From positions 236,475 to 300,474 of the forward strand of contig QEOQ01000242.1 of assembly GCA_010279815.1 (NCBI GenBank): 64,000 bases of DNA, given 5' to 3'. The position numbers and the translations under genes were made by a program. This DNA is from Brachionus plicatilis. Its lineage: Eukaryota; Rotifera; Eurotatoria; Ploima; Brachionidae. The notes below the pieces were generated by a model that saw only the letters and a list, made by a program, of their open reading frames with translations, made no database searches and was not told where the DNA came from. Positions 13,050 through 23,323 of the stretch are shown here, in pieces; the stretch's first letter is position 1, and each line of letters begins with the position of its first letter.

Positions 13050-14700
13050 GCACTTACTTCCACTGAACCTCAGTTCCATTTTTCATGTTCCATTTTCGCT
13101 CTTTTTCGTGAGTCTCAACAGTGGCTCAGTAAGGTGTTCCATTCAATTCAGGCAATAATTTCGAGATTTTCGCTGAACTTTCTCGAGGACATTGATATCG
13201 ATACGTGTTCCAGGCTCCTACAGCAAACTCCAGATGAGGGCGAACAAATGACTTGAAAATAAGGTCTACTAACCTCAGAGAGAAACACTGGAATGTGAAT
13301 CTAATACGACTAGCTACCATTGTTGCTCTTGCCGCTGCTCGCTTGGCGTGTTCGCTTGACGATGATGCCGAGATCTCGTTCCTTCATTGTCTTCGCCAGC
13401 GTGTCACCTCCAATCTGATAGTCAAAGCAACTGTTGTTGGCACTGAAATGCATGACTACACACTTCTCTTTGTTAAATTAAGTTTTCCATGTATCCGACT
13501 AAACCGATAATTTGTCCAAGTCCAATTGCATCTCGACAGAATTCTCTAATCGTCCTATTGATCTTGTTAATCCTCGTAAGGTTTACAAAGTGAATTGCAG
13601 ACATCCGGCATATCATTGATAAAGATGATGAAGAGGAGGGGACCGAGTACAGATCCTTGAGGAACGCCGCTAGTGACCACCACCCAATCTGATACTACTT
13701 CACCAATCACTACTCGTTGTTTACGACGGCTTAGGAAAGATCGGATCCACTTGATGAGTAATTCTGGAAGGCCGCTAGTTTAACGAGTAGCAGTTCATGA
13801 GACACCTTGTCAAATGCTTTCTCAAAATCCAAATAGATTACATCTGCTGGCTGTCAGTGACTCATGCAATTTGTTATGAAATCCATAGTTTCTAAAAGAT
13901 TGGTTACGCACGCCTTGTGAGCCATGAAACCGTGCTGTTTATCCGTAATGAGCTTGTTCTTCTCGAGCTGTTGACGATGTAATCCTTGATCAGCGACTCC
14001 AAGACTTTGCATGGAATGGATATGAGAGAGACTGGACGGTACTTGCCATCGTTCTACTGCCCTTTTATGAATTGGCGGTACATTAGTAATTTTCCATTCA
14101 TTAGGTAGTTTTGATGACATCAAGGACTGCTCGAACATGTACGAGAGAGGCGAAGCCAGTGACTCAGCACACATCTTAAGTGGGTGTGTGCCTATCTGGT
14201 CGACTCCAGCTGACTTATTACTGTTAAAGTTCTTGAGTTTCGCCAAAACCTTCTCTGGAGTTACGACATCCTAAATTGTAAAACATGGATCAGCTCTTGC
14301 TCTTACTTTGAAACTAGCTTCCGCACTGACAACGACTTCTCTCGAGGGAGGAAGCTCAAATACTGAGAAGAAGAAAGCATTCAGTATTTCGCAGATGCTC
14401 ACTTTGTCTGTGACGATTTTGCTATCGATGTCCGTCAAAGCTACTATGCTTTGTCTTGACGAGTAGTGCCGGTTCATGTAGGAATAAATTTGCTTTGGAT
14501 TTTTTTTTACCGCCTGAACTAGCTTTATCTGGTATTCGATAATGCTTTTTTTTTACCACGTGCTTTTCTCTCTTGCATAAATCTCTGTGCTTGCTTCCCA
14601 GCTGCTCATTGTGACTGTCGATACGCTTGCGTATAAAGGAACGTCTCTTCTGGCGAAAGAGTGAAGCAAATTCGTAATTCCACAAAGGTGGTTTGGCGTT
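13050..14700 (-). pseudogene. LINE ORF2: reverse transcriptase region, broken
   Basis: Successive minus-strand frames give the RT fingers motif NKSAGVDQIGTHPLK (near 14220), LPNEWKITNVPPIHK, QHGF...TNLLE, then TSGVPQGSVLGPLLFIIF (about 13640-13690) followed by INDMPD. The YADD box that should follow appears degraded to PYED and a stop. VRPHLEFAVGAWN near 13200 is the C-terminal thumb-like motif. The pieces lie in different frames with stops between them, so no active enzyme is encoded. The motif order proves LINE RT of the L2/CR1 group. Confidence 0.85.
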
Positions 14701-14806
14701 GAGAATTTTCTTCCGTCGCCTTTTGATGAATAACTTCGCGGCTTCGCCGAAGATGCCTAGAAAATTTGAATAAATTTTGCACAGACCCTTTCTGTACTAC
14801 TCCTTG

Positions 14807-15545
14807 TCAATTGTAATTTTTAAAATACTCACTCATTGCGCCGAAATCACCGCTACGCCAATGCAGTGTTCTCCTGTCGAAGGCTTGCGACCGCGCAGCT
14901 CTGGAGTGAAGTTGGGAGCCCAAGCTACAGTGGTTTCTAGAAGAATTTCTGTCTAGAGGAGGGCCTCTCTTAACATTTGTCACACGGTTTGGATCGCTAA
15001 CCAGCACAATATCTAACAGAGTAATCAGATGTTCGTTACAAAAGAACATCTCTTCTTTAACCATCTGCACGAGACTTGAAATGCTATTTGCATTACCAAC
15101 GAGGCAGTACTTCGTTGATACATCAATTAGCATTGGTGCTCCGTCCTCATTCCACTCGACATGCGGCAAATTGAAGTCGCCCATAAGAATGATGCCAGAA
15201 TACTTTCCGCTTCTTAGCAAGTTTGAGGTAGATTCAAGTGAGGTCGATATGACAATATCTGAATCGCTCGGACAATTGGTGTCGTTTTGCGGTGGATGCC
15301 TGTACATGCAGCCAACAAGTAGTGGTTTTACATTCTCTATCTTGATAGCTACCCATATCTGCTCACAACAAGGGTAAAGAAAGCTTACCTCCGACGTCCT
15401 GTAGACTTCATAGCACACCTTAACGGATAAGCATACTCCTCCACCTTTCTTGTCACCGTTGCGGTCTTTTCTCAGTAACTGATAACCATCAAGCTCGGCA
15501 ACTGAGCTCTGATCAAACTAGGTCTCGGTGATGCCGATAATGCTT
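14807..15545 (-). pseudogene. LINE ORF2: endonuclease domain
   Basis: Minus-strand frames carry, in order, IIGITET, LDGYQLLRKDRNGDKKGGG, LLVGCMYRHPP and ILMGDFNLPHVEW. These are the Mg-dependent apurinic-like endonuclease (EEP) motifs of L2/CR1 LINEs, including the GDFN catalytic box. The later region has LLDIVLVSDPN (family: LLDLILT) but the final SDH box is altered. A stop right after TET and later frame changes break the domain. The enzyme nicks target DNA to prime reverse transcription. Confidence 0.8.
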
Positions 15546-15703
15546 GGAGACGAACTCCAAGCATTATATCATTATATAATCCCTTCAATATAGAATCCTT
15601 TTAATTCCTCAGAATTACGTAGCTTTTTGCTATTGCCAAGCATGCCCAACTTGTAATTGACACTGTCCATTTTAACGACGAATAGGATTCGCTCGATTTT
15701 CGA

Positions 15704-16210
15704 TCACGCTGTCTCCACTGCCCGAACTGGCGTTTTTTTAGTGATACATCTTGCTTTCTTTGCTTTGGCCTCTGGTACTCCAATTGCTAAGGCCAGTTTT
15801 TTTGCCAGAATCATCTCTTCATTCTCCTTGAACATGCTCCCTGGGATTGCAGCTATAACGTTCTGAGCTCTTTCCTCCTTCCTCCTTAGCTCTGTAGCCA
15901 CAGTTGCCATCATCGCGGCGGCCTTGTCTTTCTTGTGGGCATTATCCGCAACTACATTTGCCCAGTTGAACGATAAATTCTCTTTTGCAAGCTCTTTGCT
16001 ACTTTTTTTCATCTCGCCCATTTCTTTCTTTAGCGCTTCGTTCTGCTCTTTCAATTCTAGGATACCATCGACGAGGCCTTTGATCCAGGCGTGTTGCCTC
16101 CGAATAACCGATGCAAGTTCAGTGTTCTTAGGATTCTCTAATAAGGTTTCCGGCCAATTTGCTTCTATCGACCAGTTACGTCGGATTTCAGCAAGAATCT
16201 CTGCTGACAT
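15704..16210 (-). CDS. LINE ORF1 protein (coiled-coil)
   Basis: An open frame of 168 residues starting MSAEILAEIRRNW. The middle (about 45-110) is a charged heptad-like helix rich in Glu, Lys and Leu (for example LKEQNEALKKEMGEMKKSS). The tail is basic. This matches the coiled-coil region of L2/CR1 ORF1 proteins, which bind the element RNA. The open frame extends upstream to 16651, but that part is antisense to the Gypsy integrase, so the start is placed at the ATG in 16208-16210, right at the element boundary. It lies directly upstream of the endonuclease part of ORF2 on the same strand. Confidence 0.7.
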   Translation of the reverse strand: MSAEILAEIRRNWSIEANWPETLLENPKNTELASVIRRQHAWIKGLVDGILELKEQNEALKKEMGEMKKSSKELAKENLSFNWANVVADNAHKKDKAAAMMATVATELRRKEERAQNVIAAIPGSMFKENEEMILAKKLALAIGVPEAKAKKARCITKKTPVRAVETA

Positions 16211-16211
16211 T

Positions 16212-16613
16212 ATTTTTAAAATGTTAATTTCAATGTTTGGGAGAAGTCGGACTTCAGGTATACCGGCAGTAGGGACGGTCGATATGGAAGAAGCTAGGAA
16301 AAAAGCGCTGGAAAACAATGCATTGGCCAAGAAGGCAATTAAAGAGGAATACAATGGACGAATGAAAGTTAGAGTCAGGGACATTAGAGTTGGTAGTCGA
16401 GTTTTCCTCAAGCAAGAGAGGAAGAATAAAATGACGCCGAAATGGGACCCGTGCTCGTTTGAGGTGATTGCAGTCAAAGGCCCAATGATCACGGTCAGGA
16501 GAGGGGACAAGACTGTTACTAGAAACTCTTCGTTCTTTAAGCTTGTAAATTTGGATGAAGAAGAAATCGGGATAGAAGAGCGATCGGAGGCAAAGTCAGC
16601 GGAAGACAAGTAG
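16212..16613 (+). pseudogene. Ty3/Gypsy integrase C-terminus
   Basis: The plus-strand frame from about 16233 to a stop at 16613 encodes roughly 126 residues: IPAVGTVDMEEARKKALENN, a basic helix, VRVRDIRVGSRVFLKQE, then FEVIAVKGPMITVRR and VTRNSSFFKLV. The last part is the GPY/F-like module at the end of Ty3/Gypsy integrases, followed by the usual acidic tail. The catalytic core, RT and RNase H should lie upstream but are replaced by the LINE in opposite orientation. This is therefore a truncated pol end. The longer open frame starting at 15924 is partly antisense LINE and is not a fusion gene. Confidence 0.8.
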
Positions 16614-18015
16614 CAAGCGAGGCGAGATTCTGTGAAGAGGAAATCGGTCAAAATTTCCTTGCTCGGGAACCAGCCGTGAGCAATAGGGAGAAGAAACCTT
16701 TAAAGTTGCTCAGGCCAAAGCATTTGAAATAAAACTCTTCTTTTTTCTTAACTTTATGCATGCTTTTCTAAGCAGCTAGTCTCATGACAGCTATTGTCGA
16801 ACAAAGCGCAAAAATGTATATCTAGTTTTTAGGGTTAAGAAATACTAACAATATAAAAGCTGTGGAGTTTTGATACCAAAATAATTTGAAACTTAATTAA
16901 ATTTTTTGGCTTAGACGGCCGTTTAATTTTAGATTTATTTTTCCAATTAAAGATTATACAACCAAACATTCTCTTTTATCTTTCTGACAACAGCACAATT
17001 TTTAATTTAAATTTTTTTCTTATCTGATAAAGGAAATATAGACTGTCAATTAATTTAAAATTCAGTAAATTAATGTTTGAGTTCATTTTTGCGTTTGCTG
17101 GCTTGGCTGAAATAAAATAGAACATTTAGGAGACAATTCTAATTTTCTGAAATTTTTTTATTTTTTAATTATTTGTTTATAAAATTAATATTATCGAACA
17201 ACCATCCTTTTTTACCTTATAATCCAAATAATATTTCTTGAAATTAAAAAATAAGGAAAATTGAAAGATTCTTGATTTTTAAATGTAAATTTTTTTAATT
17301 TTTTTATTTAATATTGATGCAAAAAAATTTTTGAAAATGATTCATTTATAGATTCATTAATTCAAATAATCGTAATATTTTTGCTTTTTTTTAATTTTTG
17401 AAAAAATTAGCCTATCTGATTTCATTTTTCAAGTTTTTAAAATTATTTTCTTATTTTTTTTTTTTTCATTCACAATTTTTTGTTAATTGAATTTTTTGAT
17501 CATTTCATTTTTTAATTTTCAAAGCTCAAAATAAAAACCAAATTTTTGCGAATTTTGTTAAAATATAAATATAAAATGGAAAAGAATCTAGAACTCAAAT
17601 TAAAGTAAGATAAATACTTCAAAAAATATAAATAAACAATATCATGTTTTTTTTGTTCAAAATTTTTATTTATTATAATTAAGAAAAACAAATTTTGAAA
17701 AAAAAATTGCTATTTAAAAGCTTCTTTTCAATATTTCTTGTTTTTTTTTTTGTAAAATAATATTGTTTTTCAAAAACCAAGCTGTTTAAATTCTATTATC
17801 AACAAAAGGCCCTAAAGAAATAAAAGCTTTCTTTTTCTTTATTGTTTTTCATTATTGGTTTAAAGTAAACTTGGATAAAAACTCAAAAAATTCTGCTTAA
17901 ATCTATCATTACTGAATATTTTAATAAATATTAAGAAACAAAATTTTTAAAAAACTTTATTTTAATTAAAAGAAAAAATTTAAGACTTCACCTAACCATT
18001 AAAATAAATAAACTT
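16614..18015. other. Gypsy flank and gene-free AT stretch
   Basis: 16614-16800 keeps mixed base composition and is probably the downstream part of the Gypsy element, possibly the edge of an LTR. No LTR partner exists in the window, so its borders stay unknown. From 16850 the sequence becomes plain AT-rich DNA without coding signal. Confidence 0.45.
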
Positions 18016-18359
18016 TCAAAAATAATAACACCAATACCACTTTTTTTTATCTTTGCTTAGTTTATTTTTATTTGAGTCTAGAGGTCTGACATAACTTGGT
18101 CTTATAAACGGCTGTTTATTAGCTGCATTGCCAGACCTAGCAGAGTATTTAGGTAGGGCATAATTATCTGATGGTTGATACTCGGTTTCGGCTCGACCCA
18201 TTCTATCGCGATAAATGTGCTCACACTTAAAAATTAAATGATTAAAAGTCCACCAAAATACGTGCTGTATTTTACATAGAAACAGTGTTTTATTTGGCAG
18301 CCAATGCACCTTGGATCTTGTTTCGATTTTGGAACATACAATAAATTTCTATAAACCAT
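18016..18359 (-). CDS. Small cysteine-cluster protein with CaaX-like end, paralogue A
   Basis: Two exons, 18359-18276 and 18225-18016, with a 50-bp GT...AG intron give a 97-residue protein. Splicing restores the block DPRCIGCQIKHCFYCEH, which aligns with DPRCLSCKMKHCFQCEH of the neighbouring gene; without splicing the frame hits a stop. The cluster C-x2-C-x4-C-x2-C-E-H (residues about 18-31) has the spacing of a small metal-binding knuckle. The middle is Tyr/Pro/Asn-rich and low complexity. The end is basic (KDKKKW) and finishes CYYF, a CaaX-like tail whose Phe would favour geranylgeranylation if used. The intron falls between the last two cysteines. I know no family with this layout. Role inferred: a small membrane-tethered, metal-binding protein. 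Confidence 0.7.
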
Positions 18360-18494
18360 TTTTTCGACAACTTTCGAAACCCTTTTTTTTTTAAAATATA
18401 TTGCATCAATAAAATTTAAAGCTCAACTTTTGTATCCTCTGAAGAATATCAAATCTCGATTTAATCAAAAACAGATTTTTAATTAATAAAATTT

Positions 18495-18500
18495 TTTATT
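18495..18500 (-). terminator. Poly(A) signal after paralogue B
   Basis: AATAAA on the minus strand begins 13 bp after the stop codon, giving a very short 3' UTR before paralogue A starts at 18359. This supports two separate transcripts rather than one. Confidence 0.5.
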
Positions 18501-18513
18501 AGCAAAAAAAAAT

Positions 18514-18729
18514 CTAAAAACAACAACACTTTTTCTTTTTTTCCTGCTTGGGCTCACTTTTTGGCGCTTGGTAAATCGGCTGAACCTGCTTTCGTTCTCT
18601 TGGAGTCTTGAGAGGTGGTAGCTCTTCGGGCCAGTGTTCACATTGGAAACAATGCTTCATTTTGCAACTCAAACATCGCGGATCGTTCATCGAATTAGGA
18701 ACAAAATTGGTTTTAGCTGTTTTAGACAT
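18514..18729 (-). CDS. Small cysteine-cluster protein with CaaX-like end, paralogue B
   Basis: An uninterrupted 71-residue frame starting MSKTAKTNFVPNSMNDPRC. It carries the same C-x2-C-x4-C-x2-C-E-H cluster as the gene 155 bp downstream, then a Pro-rich linker (PPLKTPRERKQVQPIYQAPK) and the end EKKKKCCCF. The polybasic stretch next to clustered cysteines ending in Phe resembles lipid anchors made by prenylation plus palmitoylation. It lacks the intron found in paralogue A, so an intron was gained or lost after duplication. Both genes share orientation and a short spacer, consistent with tandem duplication. The cluster is about 80% identical while linkers diverge, as expected under selection on the cysteines. 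Function unknown. Confidence 0.75.
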   Translation of the reverse strand: MSKTAKTNFVPNSMNDPRCLSCKMKHCFQCEHWPEELPPLKTPRERKQVQPIYQAPKSEPKQEKKKKCCCF

Positions 18730-18809
18730 TTTTAAAATTTTTAATTTAAAAAAAATCGAATGGTTTAAGTTCTTTTTGCAAAATGTTTATATCGTTAATT
18801 TTTTATAAT

Positions 18810-19330
18810 TTCCATGACGAAAACATTGAGGAAAAATGATAAAGCAACGATACAATATGGTTGCTAGAAAAACAAATTTGCAAATATTTGCCAGAACAGA
18901 ATTTAAATCATTTTCCAATAGTTAAAAACCTCGTCATTACATTAATTTAAATTTTTCCAAAGGTAAAAAAATTTCAAAATAAAGTTTAAAATTGCAAAAA
19001 TTTTGAAAAAGTTTGACGTTTGAACAAAAAAAAATCAATAATTAGTGACTTTTTTTATTTTGGGCAAAAAATTAATTGGAATTTCTAGCATCTTATTTTT
19101 TTATCGAGCTCAAAAAATAATTTTTCAAGTGTTTCGTGTTAAGATTTAAAAAATAAAGCTGTTTACTCTGTGATTGTTGTTTAAATGACTATTTTTGCAT
19201 GCATTTATTTGAGTTGAATAAAATTTTTTTTCATCAATCGTTTTTGTTTATCAACTAGGAGTAGTAATTGGGTTTTTTTTTAAATTATTAATTTTTTTAG
19301 ATGACTGTTTCTTGAATTTGTAGCGACATC
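18810..19330. other. Gene-free stretch upstream of the paralogue pair
   Basis: No coding signal or repeat was recognised. It includes the presumed promoter side of paralogue B; no specific site can be supported. Confidence 0.5.
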
Positions 19331-19334
19331 GTTA

Positions 19335-19445
19335 TATGGCCGCTTTTTTATCTTAGTGGATAATAGGAGAGGCGCTCATCTCCTTTTTTAGTACCTTTTT
19401 AAGCAACTGCTCCGATCAGAAACAAAGGTTAATGCTTCGAGTTGA
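19335..19445 (-). repeat. Repeat with KEMS-type peptide, copy 1
   Basis: The minus strand reads ...LLKKVLKKEMSASPIIH then a stop, closely matching KKVLEKEMSSSPLTARIKK at 30.2 kb. DNA identity is high over about 65 bp, centred on AGGAGATGAGC. Third-codon differences and the conserved frame suggest an old coding repeat, probably a transposon protein, now truncated. Its family is not known to me. Confidence 0.55.
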
Positions 19446-19842
19446 TCATTTACACTGCAATTAAGTTTCTTATTTCAAAAAAAAATTGCGTTTATTTTCA
19501 AAATGTCGTTCAATTTCGTGGTTCTAAAAAAGTCATTTTCAAATAAAAAATCTCATAAAATAAATACAGTTCTTCTACAATAAGTGTATTTTTTGTAAAT
19601 TTATGCGAGATCATTTTTGTAATTAAATAAATGAATTTAGTATCTAAAAAATAAAAATAAAGAATAAACAAATTAAAAAAGTATCTAATTTATTTAATTA
19701 ATATCTAAGTTTTTAATTTAAGTACCAAAGATTTAAGATAAAAAATAAAAAAGTAAATGAAAAAAAAAATAACACATATACTCAAAAAAAGTTTCAAAAT
19801 CCGCAACATGAACAAAATACAAAATTCAATCCAACACAATTT

Positions 19843-20097
19843 ATGCTAACTCCAAAATTCAAACCAAACTTAGATGACTTGGTACAGCAACAGATAAATG
19901 ACCTAAACCATCAAACTCCGTTGGTTCAATCAACACCAAACAACCCTACAAAATCTTTCCTTTTTATGCATGAAACTAATGCTTCAAACAGGGGTAGGAA
20001 ACGAAATGAGTCGAAGCTTAGTCCTGAGAACTTAAAAAGTTCAGTCTCAAAAAAACAGTATCAAAGAAAAAAAACAAAAACTCAGCCAAAGTATTAG
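19843..20097 (+). pseudogene. Possible LINE ORF1 fragment
   Basis: An 84-residue frame rich in Asn, Gln, Lys and Ser (for example LDDLVQQQINDLNHQTPLVQ) with a very basic C-terminus. It sits just upstream of the LINE endonuclease in the same orientation. It lacks a recognisable zinc knuckle or RRM, so the ORF1 call rests on position and basic composition. Confidence 0.45.
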
Positions 20098-20255
20098 AAC
20101 CAAAGGACAATCATTCCGTAAGTGAAGCGTCAAAATCAATAAATCACAACAGAAGCAATTAAACATTAAACTTTTTTTTTTAATTTAACTTTTTTATCTT
20201 TTTATTATAAATTTTTCTAAAATATTAAAAAAATCCTCTTATAATCTTCCTTGCT

Positions 20256-21206
20256 TAAAGATTATCCACTGGAATTGTAACTCTTTAAATAACAAAATGG
20301 AAATTTATGAGTTTTTCTTCAGCAAGAACAATCCTGACATAGTTCTTTTGAATGAAATCAAACTTGATACTTCGAGGGCAAACTTTTTCTTCGAAGGCAA
20401 ACTTTTTACTGAACATTCCTGGTTTTTCCTTTATTCATAAATTTCGGAACACAAGGGGAGGTGGTGTTGCCTTACTTATAAAGAACAATATTAAATTTTA
20501 TCAGCTTAATGAACTTGATAAGTTTGACAGGGAGTTACTGGCTATTAGAGTGCCTGTAAAGTCAGGATCTTTCAAAAAAGATATTAATATTATATGCTAT
20601 TATCAACCAACAACAGCCTATAATAATAAAAAACTTCCTCATATTTTAAGTAAAGAAATTCTATCTTATATTGAAAATAACTTCAAATATTTTTTAATTG
20701 GGGGCGACTTAAATGCTAGGCTTTCTGTTTTTGGATCAGACATTTCAAATGAAAACGGAAAAATAATAGAGAATTTTTTGGATAGTTTAAGATTTTTGTT
20801 AGCAAATGATGATTCTCCAACATTCACTATAATTAATCGAAATTACAATTCGATTCTTGATTCATTTCTTATTTCTAATAATTTAGGTTCCTTTTTTCGT
20901 AATTACGAAGTCTTTGACGATGACTTGATTAGTGACCATTATCGAATTAAACTTGAACTTGGTTTCGAATCCACTGAAGTTGGAATTAAAGAATTTAAAA
21001 AATTTAATTTCAAAAAGGCAGACTGGAAAAAATTTAGCCAGTTTCTTGACTCGATTTCATTTTTAGAATTCGATTTTATTACGGATATGAAAAATTTAGA
21101 CCGAATTAATCAAAAAATAACCTCAGCAATCTTTGACGCAGCCTTGGCTTCAGTTCCCAATTCTCCTCAAAAAAATTTAAGGTTTCCTTCCCTCCAAATA
21201 TCGTAA
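20256..21206 (+). pseudogene. LINE endonuclease domain
   Basis: The domain begins IIHWNCNSLNNKMEIYEFF, then NNPDIVLLNEIKLD (the catalytic N-E box). After a frameshift near 20390 it continues FRNTRGGGVALLIKNNIKFY, IICYYQPTTAYNN, FLIGGDLNARLSVFGSD, TFTIINRNYNSILDSFLISN and DDDLISDHYRIKLEL. These are the EEP boxes (GGDLNA, S-x-x-D, SDH). Catalytic residues look intact apart from the frameshift. About 60 further residues precede a second break near 21206. Confidence 0.85.
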
Positions 21207-21351
21207 CATTAATTAAAAAAAGAAAAGAGCTAAAAAAAGTAAAAATAAAAAATGAAGAAACTATAAGGGAATGTAACAAGCTAACAAATACCATTACATA
21301 TTCATAATCTTATTTCGGAATCTAAAGAGTATTGCGATGACATAGATAAGA

Positions 21352-21924
21352 GTGAATTATTTAAAAAAAATTTTAGCCAAAACTTTTTCTCAAGATAATG
21401 ATGACTGTTTTGATACTTCTTTCCAAATAGCAACTGAAAAATATATTTTAGAGCAGGAATATCTTAATTCTGGTTTGTATTCTAAAGTTAATAATTATCC
21501 AAAAATTTCTCTAGAGGAACTTAAGAAAACATTGAAAAAGTTAAAGGACGACTCAGCTCCTGGTCCTGATAACATATCCAACATGATGCTATAAAACTTA
21601 CCTGACTCCTTTTTAATAATTTTGATTAAATTCTTTAATATATGTTTGGAATTAAATGATATTCCATCTTGTTGGAAAATTGCTAAAATTACTATGATAC
21701 CTAAAAAAAAAATTAGCGCCGACCCGGCTAACTACCGCCCAATTAGTGTTACAAGTAGCATAGGAAAAATTCTAGAAAGAATAATCATTAAAAGACTTTA
21801 CACCTTTAATAAGGGTTTAATTTGTAAGGAACAATCTGGTTTCAGGCAGCATCGTAGAACTTCCGATAATCTTGTTTTCCTAACACAAAAAGACTTACAA
21901 CAGCCAAATCTTTCAATTGTCTAG
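21352..21924 (+). pseudogene. LINE reverse transcriptase N-terminal part
   Basis: Two adjacent frames separated by a stop give LKKLKDDSAPGPDNISNMML and then CWKIAKITMIPKKKISADPANYRPISVTSSIGKILERIIIKRL followed by EQSGFRQHRRTSDNLVFL. These are RT motifs from the fingers (APGPD, W-K-x-A, NYRPIS, QSGFR). The catalytic Asp motifs are absent because of the deletion after 21922. Confidence 0.85.
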
Positions 21925-22194
21925 AAGCGTCCCTTTCTTAATATTCCCATTTTACTATATGTTTTTTAAATATTGTGTACCCAATTTTGTAATACCTTAT
22001 ATTTGTTTTACTTTCTTTTAATATATGAACAATAGCTAAAAGAGTTTCATTACTCAAAGTCTATTTAAATAATAAATAAACAATTTAAAAAAAAAAATTG
22101 TTTAATTTCCGATTTCACTTAAAAAACGTTAGTTAAAATATATTTTACCTTACTTATTACTTGGTTAAATCACTTAAGTCCAAAAAAATCGAGA

Positions 22195-22735
22195 CTTTAC
22201 AATTCTATGATTAATGGGAAGATTAAAAGTATTCATACGCTACGGACAAGAATGTCACTCAATGTTTATTTATCAAACGCATTTGAAATGCTGCGCCATT
22301 GGTCCAACGATACATTAAGTAGGAAAATTTTTAATATTGGTTAATTTTAATATGGTTTTAGATGTTACTGGGCGTAGTTGGACAATGGCGTATGATTATT
22401 TACATTAAGATGAAGCATTGATTAGAAAAGTAGGCAATATGTCAGCATATTTGATAACAAGAAAGAATCATCAGAAGAATTTAAGTCTTGATAGTAAGAT
22501 CAAAAATTTAGACTTTGAAAAATTGATTCAAATTAATGATCAATTACATACAGTCGAATTAGACGTCACTGACTGGACCGAGAGCAAGTGTAGCTGCTGG
22601 TTTTATTTGAAGAATTATAATTGTTACCACATTATTGATTTAGCTACTAAACCGAAATTCCTGCCCATTACATAAAAGACGCTATTGAACCTAAATGTAA
22701 GCCTGGTAAAAAATCCAAAGCAACATTTGCTTAAA
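22195..22735 (+). pseudogene. MULE transposase C-terminus with SWIM zinc finger
   Basis: Plus-strand frames read NSMINGKIKSIHTLRTRMSL and AFEMLRHWSND, typical of the end of the Mutator-like transposase core. Then VTDWTESKCSCWFYLKNYNC leads into YHIIDLA, a SWIM finger (C-x-C-x8-C-x-H). A frame change leads to IKDAIEPKCKPGKKSKATFA and a stop, the Lys-rich tail seen in MULEs. The upstream catalytic DDE region is missing and stops interrupt the piece near 22343 and 22407. It is a dead MULE remnant immediately after the LINE. Confidence 0.75.
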
Positions 22736-22739
22736 AAGA

Positions 22740-23320
22740 CAATGATTAACTTTAATTTTTTTTATCAAAAATAACTTTTTTTGGCATTAAATTAACTTGT
22801 TTTTACAAAACTTTTTTTTATAGGCAATTATTTACCATTTATTGTTAATAGGTCAATTAAGTTGACTGTGTTAATGTGAACTAAATTTTATTAGCATGTA
22901 AATATATTTTTTTGATTTAAATTAACGTATTTTGATTTTCTTCTTGGCATGATACTAACTTGTTTCGATTAACAGGTGATATTTCCTCATTTTTAATATA
23001 TTTAATTTAAAGCAATATTTTTATCAGAAATTACATCATTTTTATATATTTTTGAGTAATTTGCAAATTATTTTACTAATAGATCAAAAATAAGATGTGA
23101 GTTTTTCAAATTATTAAAAAAATAATTTGAAATACCAAATTTGGTACCAAATTTCACAATGCCCATTCTTGGATAAAAATAATTATAAAACTTTTTTTAC
23201 CTAATTGAGTTAAAAAGTATGATTAAATACCAAAATTATTAAAATCATTTTATTCAAATAAAAAATTACTAAATTAAAATTTTCAGTCTCAAGTCGTTCT
23301 TACAATTATTAAATAAAGTT
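22740..23320. other. Gene-free spacer before the PLAT gene 3' end
   Basis: AT-rich DNA. It contains the downstream side of the PLAT gene (minus strand), where several AATAAA-like hexamers occur; none can be singled out with confidence. Confidence 0.45.
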
Positions 23321-23323
23321 AAT

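Larger units (their letters stand above)
12890..16211 (-). mobile_element. L2/CR1-type LINE, near full length, defective
   Basis: On the minus strand the order is ORF1 (coiled-coil protein, 16210-15704), an apurinic-type endonuclease (about 15545-14807), reverse transcriptase (about 14700-13560) and the RT C-terminal region (13320-13050). This is the layout of L2/CR1/Rex-like LINEs. Total length is about 3.3 kb. ORF2 has several frameshifts and stops, and the sequence around the second catalytic Asp pair is damaged, so the copy is dead. The 5' limit coincides with the ORF1 start and abuts a Ty3/Gypsy integrase on the opposite strand. The 3' limit near 12890 is set only by loss of coding and GC signal; no (ATT)n tail is seen there. 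Confidence 0.85.
19740..22100 (+). mobile_element. LINE with internal deletion (plus strand)
   Basis: Order on the plus strand: a possible ORF1 fragment (19843-20097), endonuclease (20256-21206), the start of reverse transcriptase (21352-21922), then a 3' UTR ending in A-rich sequence near 22098. The RT stops shortly after its NLVFLTQKDL-like segment, so palm, thumb and any RNase H are missing. The 3' UTR remains, so the middle was deleted. The motifs differ from the L2/CR1 copy at 13-16 kb and look closer to Jockey/I-type LINEs. Frameshifts near 20390 and 21210 and a stop at 21592 show it is dead. Confidence 0.8.

Noticed and set aside
13041..13510. Plus-strand frames over the LINE
   Set aside because: Antisense to RT C-terminal motifs (VRPHLEFAVGAWN) on the minus strand.
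15924..16613. Apparent 229-residue fusion protein on the plus strand
   Set aside because: The first 100 residues are antisense to LINE ORF1; only the part after about 16230 is Gypsy integrase.
18016..18309. Unspliced reading of paralogue A starting MHWLPNK
   Set aside because: It reads through a 50-bp intron and the wrong frame of exon 1; splicing restores the cysteine block shared with paralogue B.
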